Below are positions 43,836 to 53,602 of a stretch of DNA of 64,000 bases, piece by piece. Source of the stretch: Undibacterium pigrum. Lineage in GTDB: Bacteria > Pseudomonadota > Gammaproteobacteria > Burkholderiales > Burkholderiaceae_D. Where the stretch lies: the NCBI RefSeq assembly GCF_003201815.1, contig NZ_QJKB01000004.1:1-64000 (forward strand). Reading direction: 5' to 3'. The notes under the pieces were generated by a model. It had not been told where the DNA came from. It ran no database searches and was given only the letters and a program-made list of their open reading frames with translations. Position 1 is the first letter of the stretch, and each line of letters starts with the position of its first letter. The translations under genes were made by a program, and so were the position numbers.

Positions 43836-45170
43836 TTAAAAGTATTTGACATTATCTTCATCTAAATCACTTCCCAAATCTACATTTTTTGCTAGTGGGT
43901 GAGTTTGGAGATTTCTTCTAATGCTGCGAATGGACAAATAACAACTCTCCATAATCTCCTTTTGACGGCCAATAAATGCCACATCGTAAATGTTTTCATA
44001 TACTTTATGAGCAGGTGTTTGTCTCTCTCTTCTCACTTTTTTTAGAGGTGCCATTATCTGTGCAGGAATGGTTTTATCAGAGTAGTTAAAATCACTGGTA
44101 ATCCATTCTTCCAACAAACGTAACGTGCCTTTTTGTTTACGTTCAAAAGTGGAGTCATCTAAGGGCGTTAGTTCTTCTAATGTTATCTTGCCTTCAAAAA
44201 ATGATCTATTTATGTTTTCTGAAAGATATTTATCTAGCAGGTTAATGAATTCGTAGTAATTTTTTGACGTTGGGGAGAAGAAAAATGTGAAATTTCTTGC
44301 TGGCTCTTCTTTTTGCAATTCTTTACTGAAAATAGATATCCCAAAGATTGATTGTGTTAACGCGTAAATTGCGTTTAGTTCTTCAATCAAAGCAGAAAAT
44401 ACTGACCTAGCAGCGATCCAATCCCCTTCAATGATATTGTCATAATAATCTTTTAACACTTTGCAATTTTCCGGAGGAATTTCTTTAGTACTCCAAAAAA
44501 CCTGATGCTCGAATGATAATTTGCTTAAATCACACAACAAGACAGCAATAACTCTATTTGCAGCAGCATCAAATCCAAGTCCGAATGATTTCAAAAATAT
44601 TTGATCTTCTTCCCTCATTGCGGCGTTGCCGACTTCATCATATTTGCAAGAAATACTTCCACTAAAATCTTGGAACTGAAAATCGAATCGAGGCTCACCT
44701 GAATATCGCTCCAAAACATCTGTTTCAAAAAATCTGAAACTCAATTGAGGTTCGGCTAGTGCCAAAGCCACTTTGTACTTTGCGTACCCAAAATCTGTTA
44801 CGTCTCGGTGCATCTTTAGGTACTCTTTGCTCGGATAAACGCATATTGGATACTCAGTTTGTTCCGAAACCAATTTAAAACTTCCAATTAAAGTCTTAGA
44901 TTCCTTTATGTGCTTTGCATTCTCTAAAACATCCTGCTGGAGTTCTTTGGCATGGTGCCTGAACCCAATAATATTAGGATTTGTACTGGATTGGATCGAT
45001 ACCGTTCCATCGATCACAAGTTGCTTTATCAGATCAATTGAATGAACGTAGTCTATGTTCAGCTCTTTAGAGATGCGCCGCAGTCCGATGCCATTAAAAT
45101 CAGAAGATTGGCAGAAAAAGCTAAAAACTAAATCTTCGACTCGTTTGAGGTCACCCGCTGAAAATTTCAC
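43836..45170 (-). CDS. Unrecognised AT-rich gene, possible N-terminal winged helix
   Basis: This 444-residue protein is not recognised. The first 60 residues (FNGIGLRRISKELNIDYVHS) look like a small winged-helix unit. The rest is a mixed alpha/beta sequence with no nucleotide-binding or nuclease motif seen. It is cytoplasmic by lack of signal or TM segments. GC content is visibly below that of the surrounding genes, suggesting transfer. It is divergent from the next orphan gene and lies 1.3 kb from tRNA-Met. Confidence 0.7.
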   Translation of the reverse strand: MKFSAGDLKRVEDLVFSFFCQSSDFNGIGLRRISKELNIDYVHSIDLIKQLVIDGTVSIQSSTNPNIIGFRHHAKELQQDVLENAKHIKESKTLIGSFKLVSEQTEYPICVYPSKEYLKMHRDVTDFGYAKYKVALALAEPQLSFRFFETDVLERYSGEPRFDFQFQDFSGSISCKYDEVGNAAMREEDQIFLKSFGLGFDAAANRVIAVLLCDLSKLSFEHQVFWSTKEIPPENCKVLKDYYDNIIEGDWIAARSVFSALIEELNAIYALTQSIFGISIFSKELQKEEPARNFTFFFSPTSKNYYEFINLLDKYLSENINRSFFEGKITLEELTPLDDSTFERKQKGTLRLLEEWITSDFNYSDKTIPAQIMAPLKKVRRERQTPAHKVYENIYDVAFIGRQKEIMESCYLSIRSIRRNLQTHPLAKNVDLGSDLDEDNVKYF

Positions 45171-45473
45171 TTTTACGTCCTTGGTAGTTTATTACTTGGC
45201 TGACTGAAGTGTTATCAGTAAATGAAAGAAGGCAGCTGGTCAAGAAAATTAATCGGATTCTACGGTCAGTGCTTTCTTCAGTCTCACAGGTGGTGAGCTT
45301 TCTTGCACCGGCATGGGTTCTGGGGGGATGGGGGCAGATGCAGAATTCAAGAAACAATACAGGAAGATAACTACATACTTTTAATATAATGCTAAAGCGT
45401 TAAAAGCCATATCAAGGTACAAGATGCATTGATATATGTCGAGATCCAATCTGCAAATAATGCAGGAGTCACA
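45171..45473. promoter_or_regulatory. Divergent spacer between two AT-rich orphan genes
   Basis: These 303 bases should hold the promoters of both genes. It includes a G-run (GGGGGGATGGGGG near 45322) but no clear operator or RNA gene. Confidence 0.4.
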
Positions 45474-46238
45474 ATGAATATAATAACGACTATCAAAAAG
45501 CAGGTGCCAATCCTATTGTCACTACTGAAGGAATTTTGGTTGCCCGTAACTCTCACATTCCTTGCCTGGTTGTATTCTTCATATCAAAAAAATCCTAAAA
45601 ATACCGCAGAAATTATTGGCATATTCTCAATGTGCGGATTTTGGGTTGCACAGTGGAATCGAATCAGCAGACAGTTAAAGGTTGATAAGAATTTAAATGG
45701 AATAGAGGCAAAAGCAGAAAAGTTGTTAGAAAAATTAGATGAGAAAACTTTGAATTTGGTAAACCACATCACCGGCGGCGATGGTTTCTGCTATGCCACT
45801 CCGGTTGTATTGATCGGCGAAGCAATGACCTGGACATTCACATGTGTTGGCGGCCATCCGATTCATGATGTAAGCGTTCGGCTTATTAACGTTGAAAACC
45901 TCGGTGGCACATCACATGACTTTCATGACATTGGCACGCTCTTTCCAGAATTTGGCGCTGTCTATGCTAAGACGGTAGGCAAATGGGAATCTAGTCTGCC
46001 AATAGGTAACTTTTTAGTGTTTTTCAATGCGCGTAATGGACGATGGATTCAAGAATTAAAGTGGATCGTTGAAGAAGGTAAGGTGATCTCAGCAAGTAGA
46101 ATAATCAGGGGTACCTCCGACTTTGCAGCTCAGGATCCCATTTATTTTGAAGTTGACCCAGAATATCCGTGGGAAGCTAAGAACAGAGAGCCCTGGCAAA
46201 CCCCATCGTTAGCGAAGCCTTGGAAAGAGCCTGCATAA
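45474..46238 (+). CDS. Hypothetical membrane protein with ITGGDGFCY motif
   Basis: This 254-residue protein has two TM helices near the N-terminus (about 17-35 and 44-62). A short coiled coil (GIEAKAEKLLEKLDEKTLN) and a C-terminal beta-rich domain starting HITGGDGFCYATPV follow. That motif recurs in many uncharacterised proteobacterial proteins. AGGAG lies 6 bases before ATG 45474. The earlier start lacks one. AT-rich like its divergent neighbour, so both may be accessory cargo next to the tRNA gene. Confidence 0.7.
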   Translation: MNIITTIKKQVPILLSLLKEFWLPVTLTFLAWLYSSYQKNPKNTAEIIGIFSMCGFWVAQWNRISRQLKVDKNLNGIEAKAEKLLEKLDEKTLNLVNHITGGDGFCYATPVVLIGEAMTWTFTCVGGHPIHDVSVRLINVENLGGTSHDFHDIGTLFPEFGAVYAKTVGKWESSLPIGNFLVFFNARNGRWIQELKWIVEEGKVISASRIIRGTSDFAAQDPIYFEVDPEYPWEAKNREPWQTPSLAKPWKEPA

Positions 46239-46376
46239 TAGTTTTCGATTTGAATTACTAATGGGATTTGTGCAAAATCAAGTGCAAAGTAGTTCAAAGT
46301 TTTGCGCCGACTTACAGTTAAAGAAAAAACAAACTATGGGAGAGGGCTTTGTCTTTGTATTGAAGAGATATAAAAA

Positions 46377-46412
46377 GAAAAAAGCCGTAACCCATTTGCA
46401 TAGGTTACGGCT
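46377..46412 (-). terminator. Terminator after tRNA-Met
   Basis: On the minus strand GCCGTAACC pairs with GGTTACGGC and is followed by a run of T. It lies 10 bases past the tRNA CCA end. Confidence 0.85.
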
Positions 46413-46421
46413 CGAATTCTC

Positions 46422-46498
46422 TGGTGGTGATAGGTGGACTTGAACCACCGACCCCAGCATTATGAGTGCTGTGCTCTAACCAACTGAGCTATATCACC
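46422..46498 (-). tRNA. tRNA-Met (CAU), elongator type
   Basis: The 77-base gene folds fully. It has acceptor stem GGTGATA/TATCACC, D arm GCTC..GAGC, anticodon arm CAGCA-CTCATAA-TGCTG, T arm GGTGG-TTCAAGT-CCACC, discriminator A and encoded CCA. The anticodon CAU with an ordinary paired 5' end indicates elongator Met rather than initiator. Ile2 (modified CAU) cannot be fully excluded. Confidence 0.95.
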
Positions 46499-46691
46499 AA
46501 GAAGCCTGCGATTATGTCAGTTTGGCCTTGGGCTGTCAATATGCAAAACCAGATTTTGATGGAAACTGCGGCTATTTTTGCTTAAAAAGCAAAGCATTTC
46601 TGGTTTTGTGTCTGAATTAGGTTGCGTACTGTTAAAAATGAGGCTTGCACTGAGAGCTATACCGAGCTTCGCACGGGCATTGGCGTAAGCT

Positions 46692-47639
46692 TTATGCCGA
46701 GCTGTTCAATGCCTGCCTGACACTCTCCATGATCTGTGCCTGGGCATCGGCTGCGAGGCAGTCGATGATGATGCGGTTGGGCATGGATCTTAGCCAGGTG
46801 ACCTGGCGTTTGGCTAGCTGGCGGGTGGCGATGATGCCTAGTTCGCGCATTTCTGGCAGGGTGGTTAGTCCATCGAGATAATCCCAGGCCTGACGGTAGC
46901 CTACGCAGCGTATGGATGGCAGGTTGGCGTGCAGGTCTGGTCTTTGTTTTAAGGCTTTGACTTCGTCGATAAAGCCTTGCTGGAGCATGGTGTCAAAGCG
47001 CAGGGCGATGCGTTGGTGCAGTACGCTGCGCTCTGATGGTTCCAGCGAGATGGCGTGCATATCAAAGGGTGGGGCGGCGCGTTCCTGTTTGGCCAGCAGG
47101 GCGGACATGGGCTGACCGGTGATGGCGATGATTTCCAGGGCGCGTTGTATGCGCTGGCTGTCTTGCGGCTTCAACCTTGCTGCGGTTTCGGGGTCCAGCG
47201 TTGCCAGTCTGGCGTGCAGGCCGGGTACGCCTATACGGGCGGCTTCTGCATCGAGTTCTGCGCGTATGGCGGGGTCTGCGCCGGGCAGGTCGTCGAGGCC
47301 ATCCATCAGGGCTTTGAAATACATCATGGTGCCGCCTACCAGCAGGGGAAGCTTGCCCCTGGCTTGTATCTCGCTGACCAGTCTTTGGGTGTCTTTGCGA
47401 AACTGCGCAACTGAGTAGGATTCTGCCGGGTCGATGATGTCAATGAGGTGGTGGGGTACGGCGGCCAGTTCTGCTGCATTGGGTTTGGCAGTGCCTATGT
47501 TCATGTCGCGATAGACCAGGGCAGAATCGACGGAGATGATTTCTGCCGGGTAATGGCGCGCAATTTCCAGCGCGGCGGCGGTTTTGCCTGAGGCGGTAGG
47601 CCCCATGATGGCGATGACTTTGTTTACTGACATATTCAT
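46692..47639 (-). CDS. miaA: tRNA dimethylallyltransferase
   Basis: This 315-residue enzyme adds a dimethylallyl group to A37 of tRNAs that read UNN codons. P-loop GPTASGKT (13-20), then [19 protein letters not shown] and LVGGTMMYF are diagnostic. The open frame runs on upstream through the MFS gene. The true start ATG 47639 overlaps that gene's stop as ATGA, so translation is coupled. It usually follows mutL directly. Here a transporter gene lies between. Confidence 0.95.
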   Translation of the reverse strand: MNMSVNKVIAIMGPTASGKTAAALEIARHYPAEIISVDSALVYRDMNIGTAKPNAAELAAVPHHLIDIIDPAESYSVAQFRKDTQRLVSEIQARGKLPLLVGGTMMYFKALMDGLDDLPGADPAIRAELDAEAARIGVPGLHARLATLDPETAARLKPQDSQRIQRALEIIAITGQPMSALLAKQERAAPPFDMHAISLEPSERSVLHQRIALRFDTMLQQGFIDEVKALKQRPDLHANLPSIRCVGYRQAWDYLDGLTTLPEMRELGIIATRQLAKRQVTWLRSMPNRIIIDCLAADAQAQIMESVRQALNSSA

Positions 47640-48856
47640 ACAGGTTGTTCTGCCGGGATCAACGCAGGGAGGACACGGGCGGCGATAAAAATGAGGCTGC
47701 CCATGCTGCAGGCGATGATGGCGAGTGGGTAGACAGTGCCATTGTGCGTGGCACCGACGATGCTGCCGACGATAAAGGCGACCAGCATATATAGCGCGCC
47801 CATGAGGCCAGCGGCAGTGCCCGCCTGTTGCGGGAAGGGCGAGACAGAATTGGATTGCGAAATAGGGAAGTTGATACCATGCGCGCCCATGGTCATGAAC
47901 ATGATGGGCGGTATCATGGTCCAGTGCTGCACGCCCGCCAGTGTCATTGCCAGAAAAGTAGCACCAGCAGCGAGAGACAAACTGCTGCCTATGCGCATGG
48001 TGATTTTGGTGCCAAAGCGTGCATGCAGGCGGCGACAGACCACGGTGCCGCTGAGGTAGCCAGATACACCAAAGGCAAAACAATAACCAAACCAGGCTGT
48101 AGGCAAAAGCAGCACCTTGATCAGTACAAAGGATGCGCCTGAGATAAAGACAAAGATGGAACCATATGACAAGGCACCCGGCAAGGCATACACCCAGAAC
48201 ACTGGCGCACCCAGCACAATGCGGTAATTGTGCAGCAAGCCGCTAAGATTGGTGGCTTTGGCGTCTTTATACAGATTGGTTTCTGGCAGGCGCACGATGA
48301 CCATGATGAGCAAGGCTGCTGCCAGCAGGGCATGCACAAAAAATGCGGCACGCCAGCCGAGATTGACTTGCAGGAATGAACCCAGTATAGGCCCGAGCAA
48401 AGGCGCGGCAGATACCCAACTGCTGGCCTTGGAAATCACTTTGATACTGTCTTGCGGGTCATAAGCATCGCGCACTATCGCGCGCGCAATGATGACGGCA
48501 GAGCAGCAGCCCAGGGCCTGCAAAAAGCGCGCAATGATGAGCATGCCCATGCTTTGCGATGCGCCACACAATAGGCTGGCGAGCAGGTAGAGGCTGAGCC
48601 CGGCGATGACGACGGGGCGGCGGCCAAAGCGGTCAGATAATGGGCCTATGACCAGTTGTGCGCCACCAAAGCCAGCCACAAAGATGGACAGCGTCAGTTG
48701 CACTGTGGAGGCAGGCACATCAAACACTGCCGCCAGGCTGGGCAGGGATGCCAGGTACAGGTCAGTCGATAGCGGTTGCAGCATCAGGAATGCGGCAATC
48801 AAAAAGAACAGCGGCGCTGTCGAGAACTGGGCGATGGCCTGGGCTGGCTGGTTCAT
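47636..48856 (-). CDS. MFS multidrug transporter, Bcr/CflA type
   Basis: This 406-residue protein has 12 predicted TM helices and the Bcr/CflA pattern [19 protein letters not shown] followed by motif [13 protein letters not shown]. It probably exports a drug-like compound by proton exchange. ATG 48856 is the likely start. An earlier ATG (48925) lies inside mutL. It starts 34 bases after mutL and overlaps miaA by 4 bases, placing an efflux gene inside the mutL-miaA transcription unit. Confidence 0.88.
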   Translation of the reverse strand: MNQPAQAIAQFSTAPLFFLIAAFLMLQPLSTDLYLASLPSLAAVFDVPASTVQLTLSIFVAGFGGAQLVIGPLSDRFGRRPVVIAGLSLYLLASLLCGASQSMGMLIIARFLQALGCCSAVIIARAIVRDAYDPQDSIKVISKASSWVSAAPLLGPILGSFLQVNLGWRAAFFVHALLAAALLIMVIVRLPETNLYKDAKATNLSGLLHNYRIVLGAPVFWVYALPGALSYGSIFVFISGASFVLIKVLLLPTAWFGYCFAFGVSGYLSGTVVCRRLHARFGTKITMRIGSSLSLAAGATFLAMTLAGVQHWTMIPPIMFMTMGAHGINFPISQSNSVSPFPQQAGTAAGLMGALYMLVAFIVGSIVGATHNGTVYPLAIIACSMGSLIFIAARVLPALIPAEQPV

Positions 48857-48890
48857 GGCTGCTTCTGAAGTCTGCACTTTATCAACCACG

Positions 48891-50804
48891 TTATTGACCA
48901 CGCAAGAACATTTTGTCGAGATCATTCAAACCCAGTTGCACCCAGGTCGGGCGGCCATGGTTGCACTGGTCTGAGCGTTCTGTATGTTCCATCTGGCGTA
49001 GCAGGGCATTCATTTCTGGCACGGTCAGGCTGCGATTGGCGCGCACGGCGGTGTGGCAGGCCAGGGTGCCCAGTAATTCATTACGCCTGTCTATCAGCAC
49101 GCGCGAGCCACCAAATTCACGCACTTCACGCAAGACATCGCGTGCCAGTGACTGTGCATCGGCATTCTTCAGCAGCGCTGGTACGGCACGCACGGCCAGC
49201 GTGGTTGGCGAGATGGCGGCCATGTCAAAGCCCAGTGCTTTCAAGGTGTCCTGATGTTCTTCTACCGTACCAACCTCTACGCCATCGGCAAAGAAGGTGA
49301 CGGGGATCAGCATGGGTTGCACCGGCATGCTGTTTTCATCGAGGGCGTTTTTTAATTGTTCGTAGAGTATGCGTTCATGGGCTGCATGCATGTCTACCAG
49401 TACCAGACCCTTGCTGTTTTGCGCCAGCACATAGACGCCGTGCAATTGGGCGAGGGCGAATCCCAAGGGGTAATCGTCATCTGGCAGGCTGTTGGCGACC
49501 TGGTTGGCGGGTGCGTAGCTGGCACCTGCTTCATTGACGCCACTATTTATGCCTGGGCTAAAGAAAGCACCATAGTTTTCCATGCTTTGGGTGACGCCGC
49601 CATTTGGCTGTGGGCGGTAAGGGTTTTGGTAGGCATTGCCGTAGCCGCCACTATTACTTCCGCCACCACCTCCAGCATAGGGGGATGGATTGGCAAACTG
49701 CGCGGCAAAAGTGGTTTGCTCACCGGATATCCATGGCGTACCTCCACCATTTGGAGTAGCGATGCCAGAGCCAGCAGACATGGGGCCGGGGACTGTACCA
49801 AATGCAGTCGCCGATGTTTGCGCCAAGGCGCGGCTGACTGCATGGAATACAAACTGATGCACAGAGCGGCTATCGCGGAAGCGCACTTCTATCTTCGATG
49901 GGTGCACGTTCACATCGACCAGTGCCGGGTCCAGGTCCAGCCCCAACACGTAGGATGGATAACGGTCACCATGTAAAACATCCTGATAGGCAGCGCGCAC
50001 AGCATGCGTCAGCAGTTTGTCGCGCACGAAGCGACCATTGACGTAGAAAAACTGGGCGTCGGCGCGGGCCTTGGATGCGGTGGGCAGGCCGACAAAGCCG
50101 TGTATGCGCAAGGGGCCTGCGCTTTCATCAAGGGACAGGCGGGCATTCGAGAATGCTTCACCCAAAATCTGCGCACTGCGTTTGTCGATGGCGCTGACAT
50201 TCCAGTGGTCCACTGCCTTACCATTGTGGCTTAGTGAAAACGAGACATCGGGTCTGGCCAGGGCAATGCGGCGCACGATCTCGGCGCAATGGCCAAATTC
50301 TGTCTGCTCAGACTTTAAAAACTTGCGTCTGGCCGGGGTGTTGTAATACAGGTCTTGCACATCTACCGTCGTGCCTTGTGCGCCGGATGCGGGTGAGACC
50401 TTGCCGTTTTCTATCTGCCAGGCATGGGGGGCATCTGCGGTGCGGGTGGTCAGCGTCAGCAGCGATACCGAGGCGATGGAGGCTAAAGCCTCGCCACGAA
50501 AGCCCAGGGTAGCGACATGTTCGAGTTCATCCAGGCTGGCAATCTTGGAGGTGGCATGGCGGGCCACAGCCAGCGTCAACTGGTCTGGCGGTATGCCGCG
50601 GCCATTGTCGGTGATGGCAATGCGCTTGACGCCACCTTCTTCCAGACGGATGACGACATTGCTGGCACCGGCATCGAGGGCGTTTTCCAGCACTTCCTTG
50701 ACGACGGCAGAGGGCCTTTCCACGACTTCGCCAGCGGCGATCTGGGAAATCAGGTTGTCGGGCAGGGCCAGGATGGGGCGATGGGTAGCAGGGTTCGAAT
50801 TCAT
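48891..50804 (-). CDS. mutL: DNA mismatch repair protein MutL
   Basis: This 637-residue protein has the GHKL ATPase motifs ISQIAAGEVVERP, ENALDAGA, DNGRGI and GFRGEALASI in the first 110 residues. A Gly/Asn/Pro-rich linker (about 340-440) and a dimerisation domain (about 450-637) follow. The C-terminus lacks the DQHA-x2-E-x4-E endonuclease motif, having VDMHAAHERILYEQ instead. It therefore acts with MutH/UvrD-like systems or without nicking activity of its own. ATG 50804 is chosen over 50837 by family alignment. Confidence 0.95.
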   Translation of the reverse strand: MNSNPATHRPILALPDNLISQIAAGEVVERPSAVVKEVLENALDAGASNVVIRLEEGGVKRIAITDNGRGIPPDQLTLAVARHATSKIASLDELEHVATLGFRGEALASIASVSLLTLTTRTADAPHAWQIENGKVSPASGAQGTTVDVQDLYYNTPARRKFLKSEQTEFGHCAEIVRRIALARPDVSFSLSHNGKAVDHWNVSAIDKRSAQILGEAFSNARLSLDESAGPLRIHGFVGLPTASKARADAQFFYVNGRFVRDKLLTHAVRAAYQDVLHGDRYPSYVLGLDLDPALVDVNVHPSKIEVRFRDSRSVHQFVFHAVSRALAQTSATAFGTVPGPMSAGSGIATPNGGGTPWISGEQTTFAAQFANPSPYAGGGGGSNSGGYGNAYQNPYRPQPNGGVTQSMENYGAFFSPGINSGVNEAGASYAPANQVANSLPDDDYPLGFALAQLHGVYVLAQNSKGLVLVDMHAAHERILYEQLKNALDENSMPVQPMLIPVTFFADGVEVGTVEEHQDTLKALGFDMAAISPTTLAVRAVPALLKNADAQSLARDVLREVREFGGSRVLIDRRNELLGTLACHTAVRANRSLTVPEMNALLRQMEHTERSDQCNHGRPTWVQLGLNDLDKMFLRGQ

Positions 50805-50898
50805 GCCATGATTATACCTGTCAGGCGTCGCAGACATTGCCGTCTAGTGTATGATTGCGGCGGCTTTATCTACAGACTATCTAGACCCTGGGACAATA

Positions 50899-51552
50899 AT
50901 GGATTTTATGCAACTCTTCGACATGATTCTACATGTCGATAAAATGCTGGGCAGTTTTGTTACGCAGTATGGCACGCTGGTTTATGTCATTTTGTTCGCC
51001 ATTGTATTTTGTGAAACAGCTTTCGTGGTTTTCCCTTTCTTGCCTGGGGATTCGCTGTTATTCATTGCCGGTGCCCTGTGCGCCAATGCCAATTCGCCCC
51101 TGAATGTCTGGGTGTTGATTGCCTTGCTGGTGATCGCTTCCATCACTGGTAACTCTATTAATTACTGGATAGGCAGCCTCATAGGCCACAAGGTCATAGA
51201 AAAAGATTATCGCTGGATAGACCGCAATGCCTTGATGAAGACGCATATGTTTTATGAAAAGCATGGCGGCAAGACGGTCGTGCTGGCGCGCTTTATACCC
51301 CTGGTGCGTACCTTTGCCCCTTTCGTGGCAGGCTTTTCCGAGATGACGCACAAGACTTTCCAGCTCTACAATGTACTCGGCGCTTTTTTATGGGTATTCA
51401 GCGTGGTATTGGCAGGTTATTATTTTGGTAATATTCCTATCCTGCGCGATCATTTGAATACGGTAGTACTGATAGGCGTTGCTGCTGCTGTCGTGCCTGT
51501 CGTGCTTGGCGGCTTGTGGAGACTCTTCCGGGGAAGTAAAAAGTCATCCTGA
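50899..51552 (+). CDS. DedA-family membrane protein
   Basis: This 217-residue protein has the DedA/SNARE-associated layout: FCETAFVVFPFLPGDSLLF, GNSINYWIGSLIG and the conserved FIPLVRTFAPFVAGF (about 134-148). DedA proteins are proposed to flip undecaprenyl or polar phospholipids and are needed for envelope integrity. ATG 50899 is chosen because the first TM helix follows in register. Confidence 0.92.
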   Translation: MDFMQLFDMILHVDKMLGSFVTQYGTLVYVILFAIVFCETAFVVFPFLPGDSLLFIAGALCANANSPLNVWVLIALLVIASITGNSINYWIGSLIGHKVIEKDYRWIDRNALMKTHMFYEKHGGKTVVLARFIPLVRTFAPFVAGFSEMTHKTFQLYNVLGAFLWVFSVVLAGYYFGNIPILRDHLNTVVLIGVAAAVVPVVLGGLWRLFRGSKKSS

Positions 51553-51568
51553 AACATCTGAAGGTATT

Positions 51569-51901
51569 GTGAAAGCAGAGCCAACTTCATCCCATATTAT
51601 CTGGCTGCATGCCAGTGCACCAAAGAAGCCTGCTCTGGGGCAGGCTTGCAATGGTTGTGGCGTTTGTTGCGCTGCTGAACCCTGCCCGGTGTCCAGGGTG
51701 TTTTTATGGCAGTTTCGCGGCAGTTGCCACGCGCTGGAATGGCATGACGATGTGCAGCAATATCGCTGCGGGATGTTGTTGCAGGCAGGCCTTTATGTGC
51801 GCTGGCTGCCGTTTGCCTGGCAGGGCTGGTTTGGCAGGCGTGTGAGGCGCTGGATTGCGGCGGGGACAGCTTGTGATTCTGATGCGAGCGTGGGGGAGTA
51901 G
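51569..51901 (+). CDS. YkgJ-like cysteine-cluster protein
   Basis: This 110-residue protein has the cluster CNGCGVCCAAEPCP near residue 28, and two more Cys later (CHALEWH, CGMLL). The pattern (CxxCxxCC plus later Cys) is that of YkgJ-type iron-sulfur or zinc proteins. A longer open frame overlaps dedA. GTG 51569 is chosen because AAGG lies just upstream and it clears dedA. Function unknown. Confidence 0.75.
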   Translation: MKAEPTSSHIIWLHASAPKKPALGQACNGCGVCCAAEPCPVSRVFLWQFRGSCHALEWHDDVQQYRCGMLLQAGLYVRWLPFAWQGWFGRRVRRWIAAGTACDSDASVGE

Positions 51902-51910
51902 TTTTTAGAA

Positions 51911-51938
51911 GGGCCTTTTGCAAAAGCCCCTGTTTCTT
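51911..51938 (+). terminator. Weak terminator after the YkgJ-like gene
   Basis: GGGCCTTTTG pairs imperfectly with CAAAAGCCCC and is followed by TGTTTCTTT. Confidence 0.55.
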
Positions 51939-51974
51939 TAATGCTTGGTGATACGCTGCGATTGGTTGCAATTT

Positions 51975-52054
51975 CGTAGCTTGGGCTACGATTTACCAGC
52001 CCAACACTGGGCCTATATACACGTATACATTATTTAAACGCCTAGCGTTGGGCT
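51975..52054. repeat. Palindrome-rich convergent spacer
   Basis: CGTAGC-TTGG-GCTACG (51975-51990) is a perfect hairpin. AGCCCAAC (51998-52005) pairs with GTTGGGCT (52047-52054) across an AT-rich loop. It may be part of a small dispersed repeat or a terminator for the minus-strand gene. Confidence 0.5.
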
Positions 52055-52117
52055 GATACCCCTTAGCCTGGCGAAGCCCGGCCCAAACTATGCAATTAAT
52101 GCCTCTTCCAGTTGCTA

Positions 52118-52777
52118 CTACCTGAATATCATCGGCAATATACTGGCGCAGACCAAAGCCACGGCGACATTGCCAGCCACCAGTTTGCCTGGTGCGCTTA
52201 AATCTGGTTTCAGATCATTGGCATTCAATTTTTCTTCCAGTGTCTTGGCGATCTTGTCTGCAGTTTCTTCACGGTTTTCTGAACCAGCGGCTGGATTGTT
52301 TTCAATAGCCCGGCTTACTACAGAAATAAAATCAAACTTTTGCAGTAATGTATCAACGATCAGCTTGTTGAGGGCGGATTGTTCACTCATTTTATTTAGC
52401 TGCGCAGTGATCTTTTCATGGATGGCGGCACCTGTGTTGCCAGCGCTGTGCGCCTTGTCCAGCAGTTGCGGGTAATTCTCGGTCAGTTTGCTAACGACAA
52501 ACTGGCTCAGGTCTGAGCCATGCCTTTCTGCCAGAAACTGCAAGGCAGTGGCGATGCCCTGTTTTTTGCCCATGAGGAAATACAAAACGGGTGCCAGCAA
52601 ACTTGCCAGTCCTAGCAATAGCATGGGCACGCCGCTTTGGCCTCTGCCAGCCCAACTGGCAAAAAACAGGAATAACACCAGGTTCAGGAAAAGTCCGAAT
52701 ACCGTATAGCCTATGATGCGGGAAGTGATTTTAACGCCAGCCAGGGCGCTTACGTTCAGGATGGTTTTGATTGCCAT
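52118..52777 (-). CDS. Hypothetical membrane protein
   Basis: This 219-residue protein has two TM helices near the start (about 22-43 and 50-68), a long helical cytoplasmic-looking middle and a C-terminal TM segment (KLVAGNVAVALVCASILPM). No family is recognised. It is transcribed alone. Confidence 0.7.
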   Translation of the reverse strand: MAIKTILNVSALAGVKITSRIIGYTVFGLFLNLVLFLFFASWAGRGQSGVPMLLLGLASLLAPVLYFLMGKKQGIATALQFLAERHGSDLSQFVVSKLTENYPQLLDKAHSAGNTGAAIHEKITAQLNKMSEQSALNKLIVDTLLQKFDFISVVSRAIENNPAAGSENREETADKIAKTLEEKLNANDLKPDLSAPGKLVAGNVAVALVCASILPMIFR

Positions 52778-52879
52778 AGGTTGGATATTTCCTGTGAAGG
52801 GGTAAATTGTGTGCTGTGGTTCGACTATGTCCGTAAATCATAGCATACAGATAACAGCCCCCCCTGAAACGCAAAGCCG

Positions 52880-53503
52880 CTAGCGCGCCATGAGCAGCAA
52901 GCGCAGGGCCAATAAAGACAATACTGCTGCCAGTACGCCTGCCTGCAGCCTGGCTGCCTTCTTGTGCCGCATCAGGGCATGGCGTATGAGGTGACCAAAG
53001 CTGCCGAGCAAGGTATGAAAGACCGTGCTGATGATAGTCAGTGTCGCGCCCAATAACAATAATTGGCTGGTAACAGCACCTGCCTGCTCATCAACAAATT
53101 GCGGCAAGAACACCATGAAAAATAATAAGGCCTTGGGATTGAGCAGACTGTTCAGGCAGGAACGGGCAAACACGGTGCGCAAGGGCACAGTCTGGCTGGC
53201 AGCAGGTGTCGCAGGCGCGGATTTCAGCAAGGCTTTGTAAGCCATCCACAGCAGATACACTGCACCTGCGTAACGTATCAGGTCAAATGAAGGTGGCCAG
53301 GCAATGATGATGGCGCTGATGCCGCAGGCTGTCAGTATCGTCAGCAGGATATCGGCAAGCCCTATGCCCAGGGCTGCGGCGATACTGCCACGCACACCAT
53401 ATTGCATGCCGCAAGTCATGACGAAAGCCATGTTTGGGCCGGGTGAGCACAGCAACAGCAGGACAGCAATGCTGAAGGTGGCGAGAGTAGTCAGGCTGAT
53501 CAT
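52880..53503 (-). CDS. LysE-family amino-acid exporter
   Basis: This 207-residue protein has six TM helices and the family start LLLLCSPGPNMAFVMTCGM, with GLADILLTILT and the C-terminal half pattern NPKALLFFMVFLPQF. It should export an amino acid or analogue. ATG 53503 is chosen since the longer frame adds 31 non-matching residues. It is divergent from the MocR regulator, which likely controls it. Confidence 0.9.
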   Translation of the reverse strand: MISLTTLATFSIAVLLLLCSPGPNMAFVMTCGMQYGVRGSIAAALGIGLADILLTILTACGISAIIIAWPPSFDLIRYAGAVYLLWMAYKALLKSAPATPAASQTVPLRTVFARSCLNSLLNPKALLFFMVFLPQFVDEQAGAVTSQLLLLGATLTIISTVFHTLLGSFGHLIRHALMRHKKAARLQAGVLAAVLSLLALRLLLMAR

Positions 53504-53602
53504 GTTAGCGGCCCTGGTGGTTGCTGAAAAGATGGGGGCAGTGTAGTCTTTTGATCTGATACAGTAAAAAAATTGTTCTAGATACTCTCTTGTCACTGAC
53601 TT

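Noticed and set aside
43100..46500. Attachment-site duplication of the tRNA-Met 3' end flanking the AT-rich genes
   Set aside because: No second copy of the tRNA 3' sequence was found by eye on the far side, and no integrase is present.
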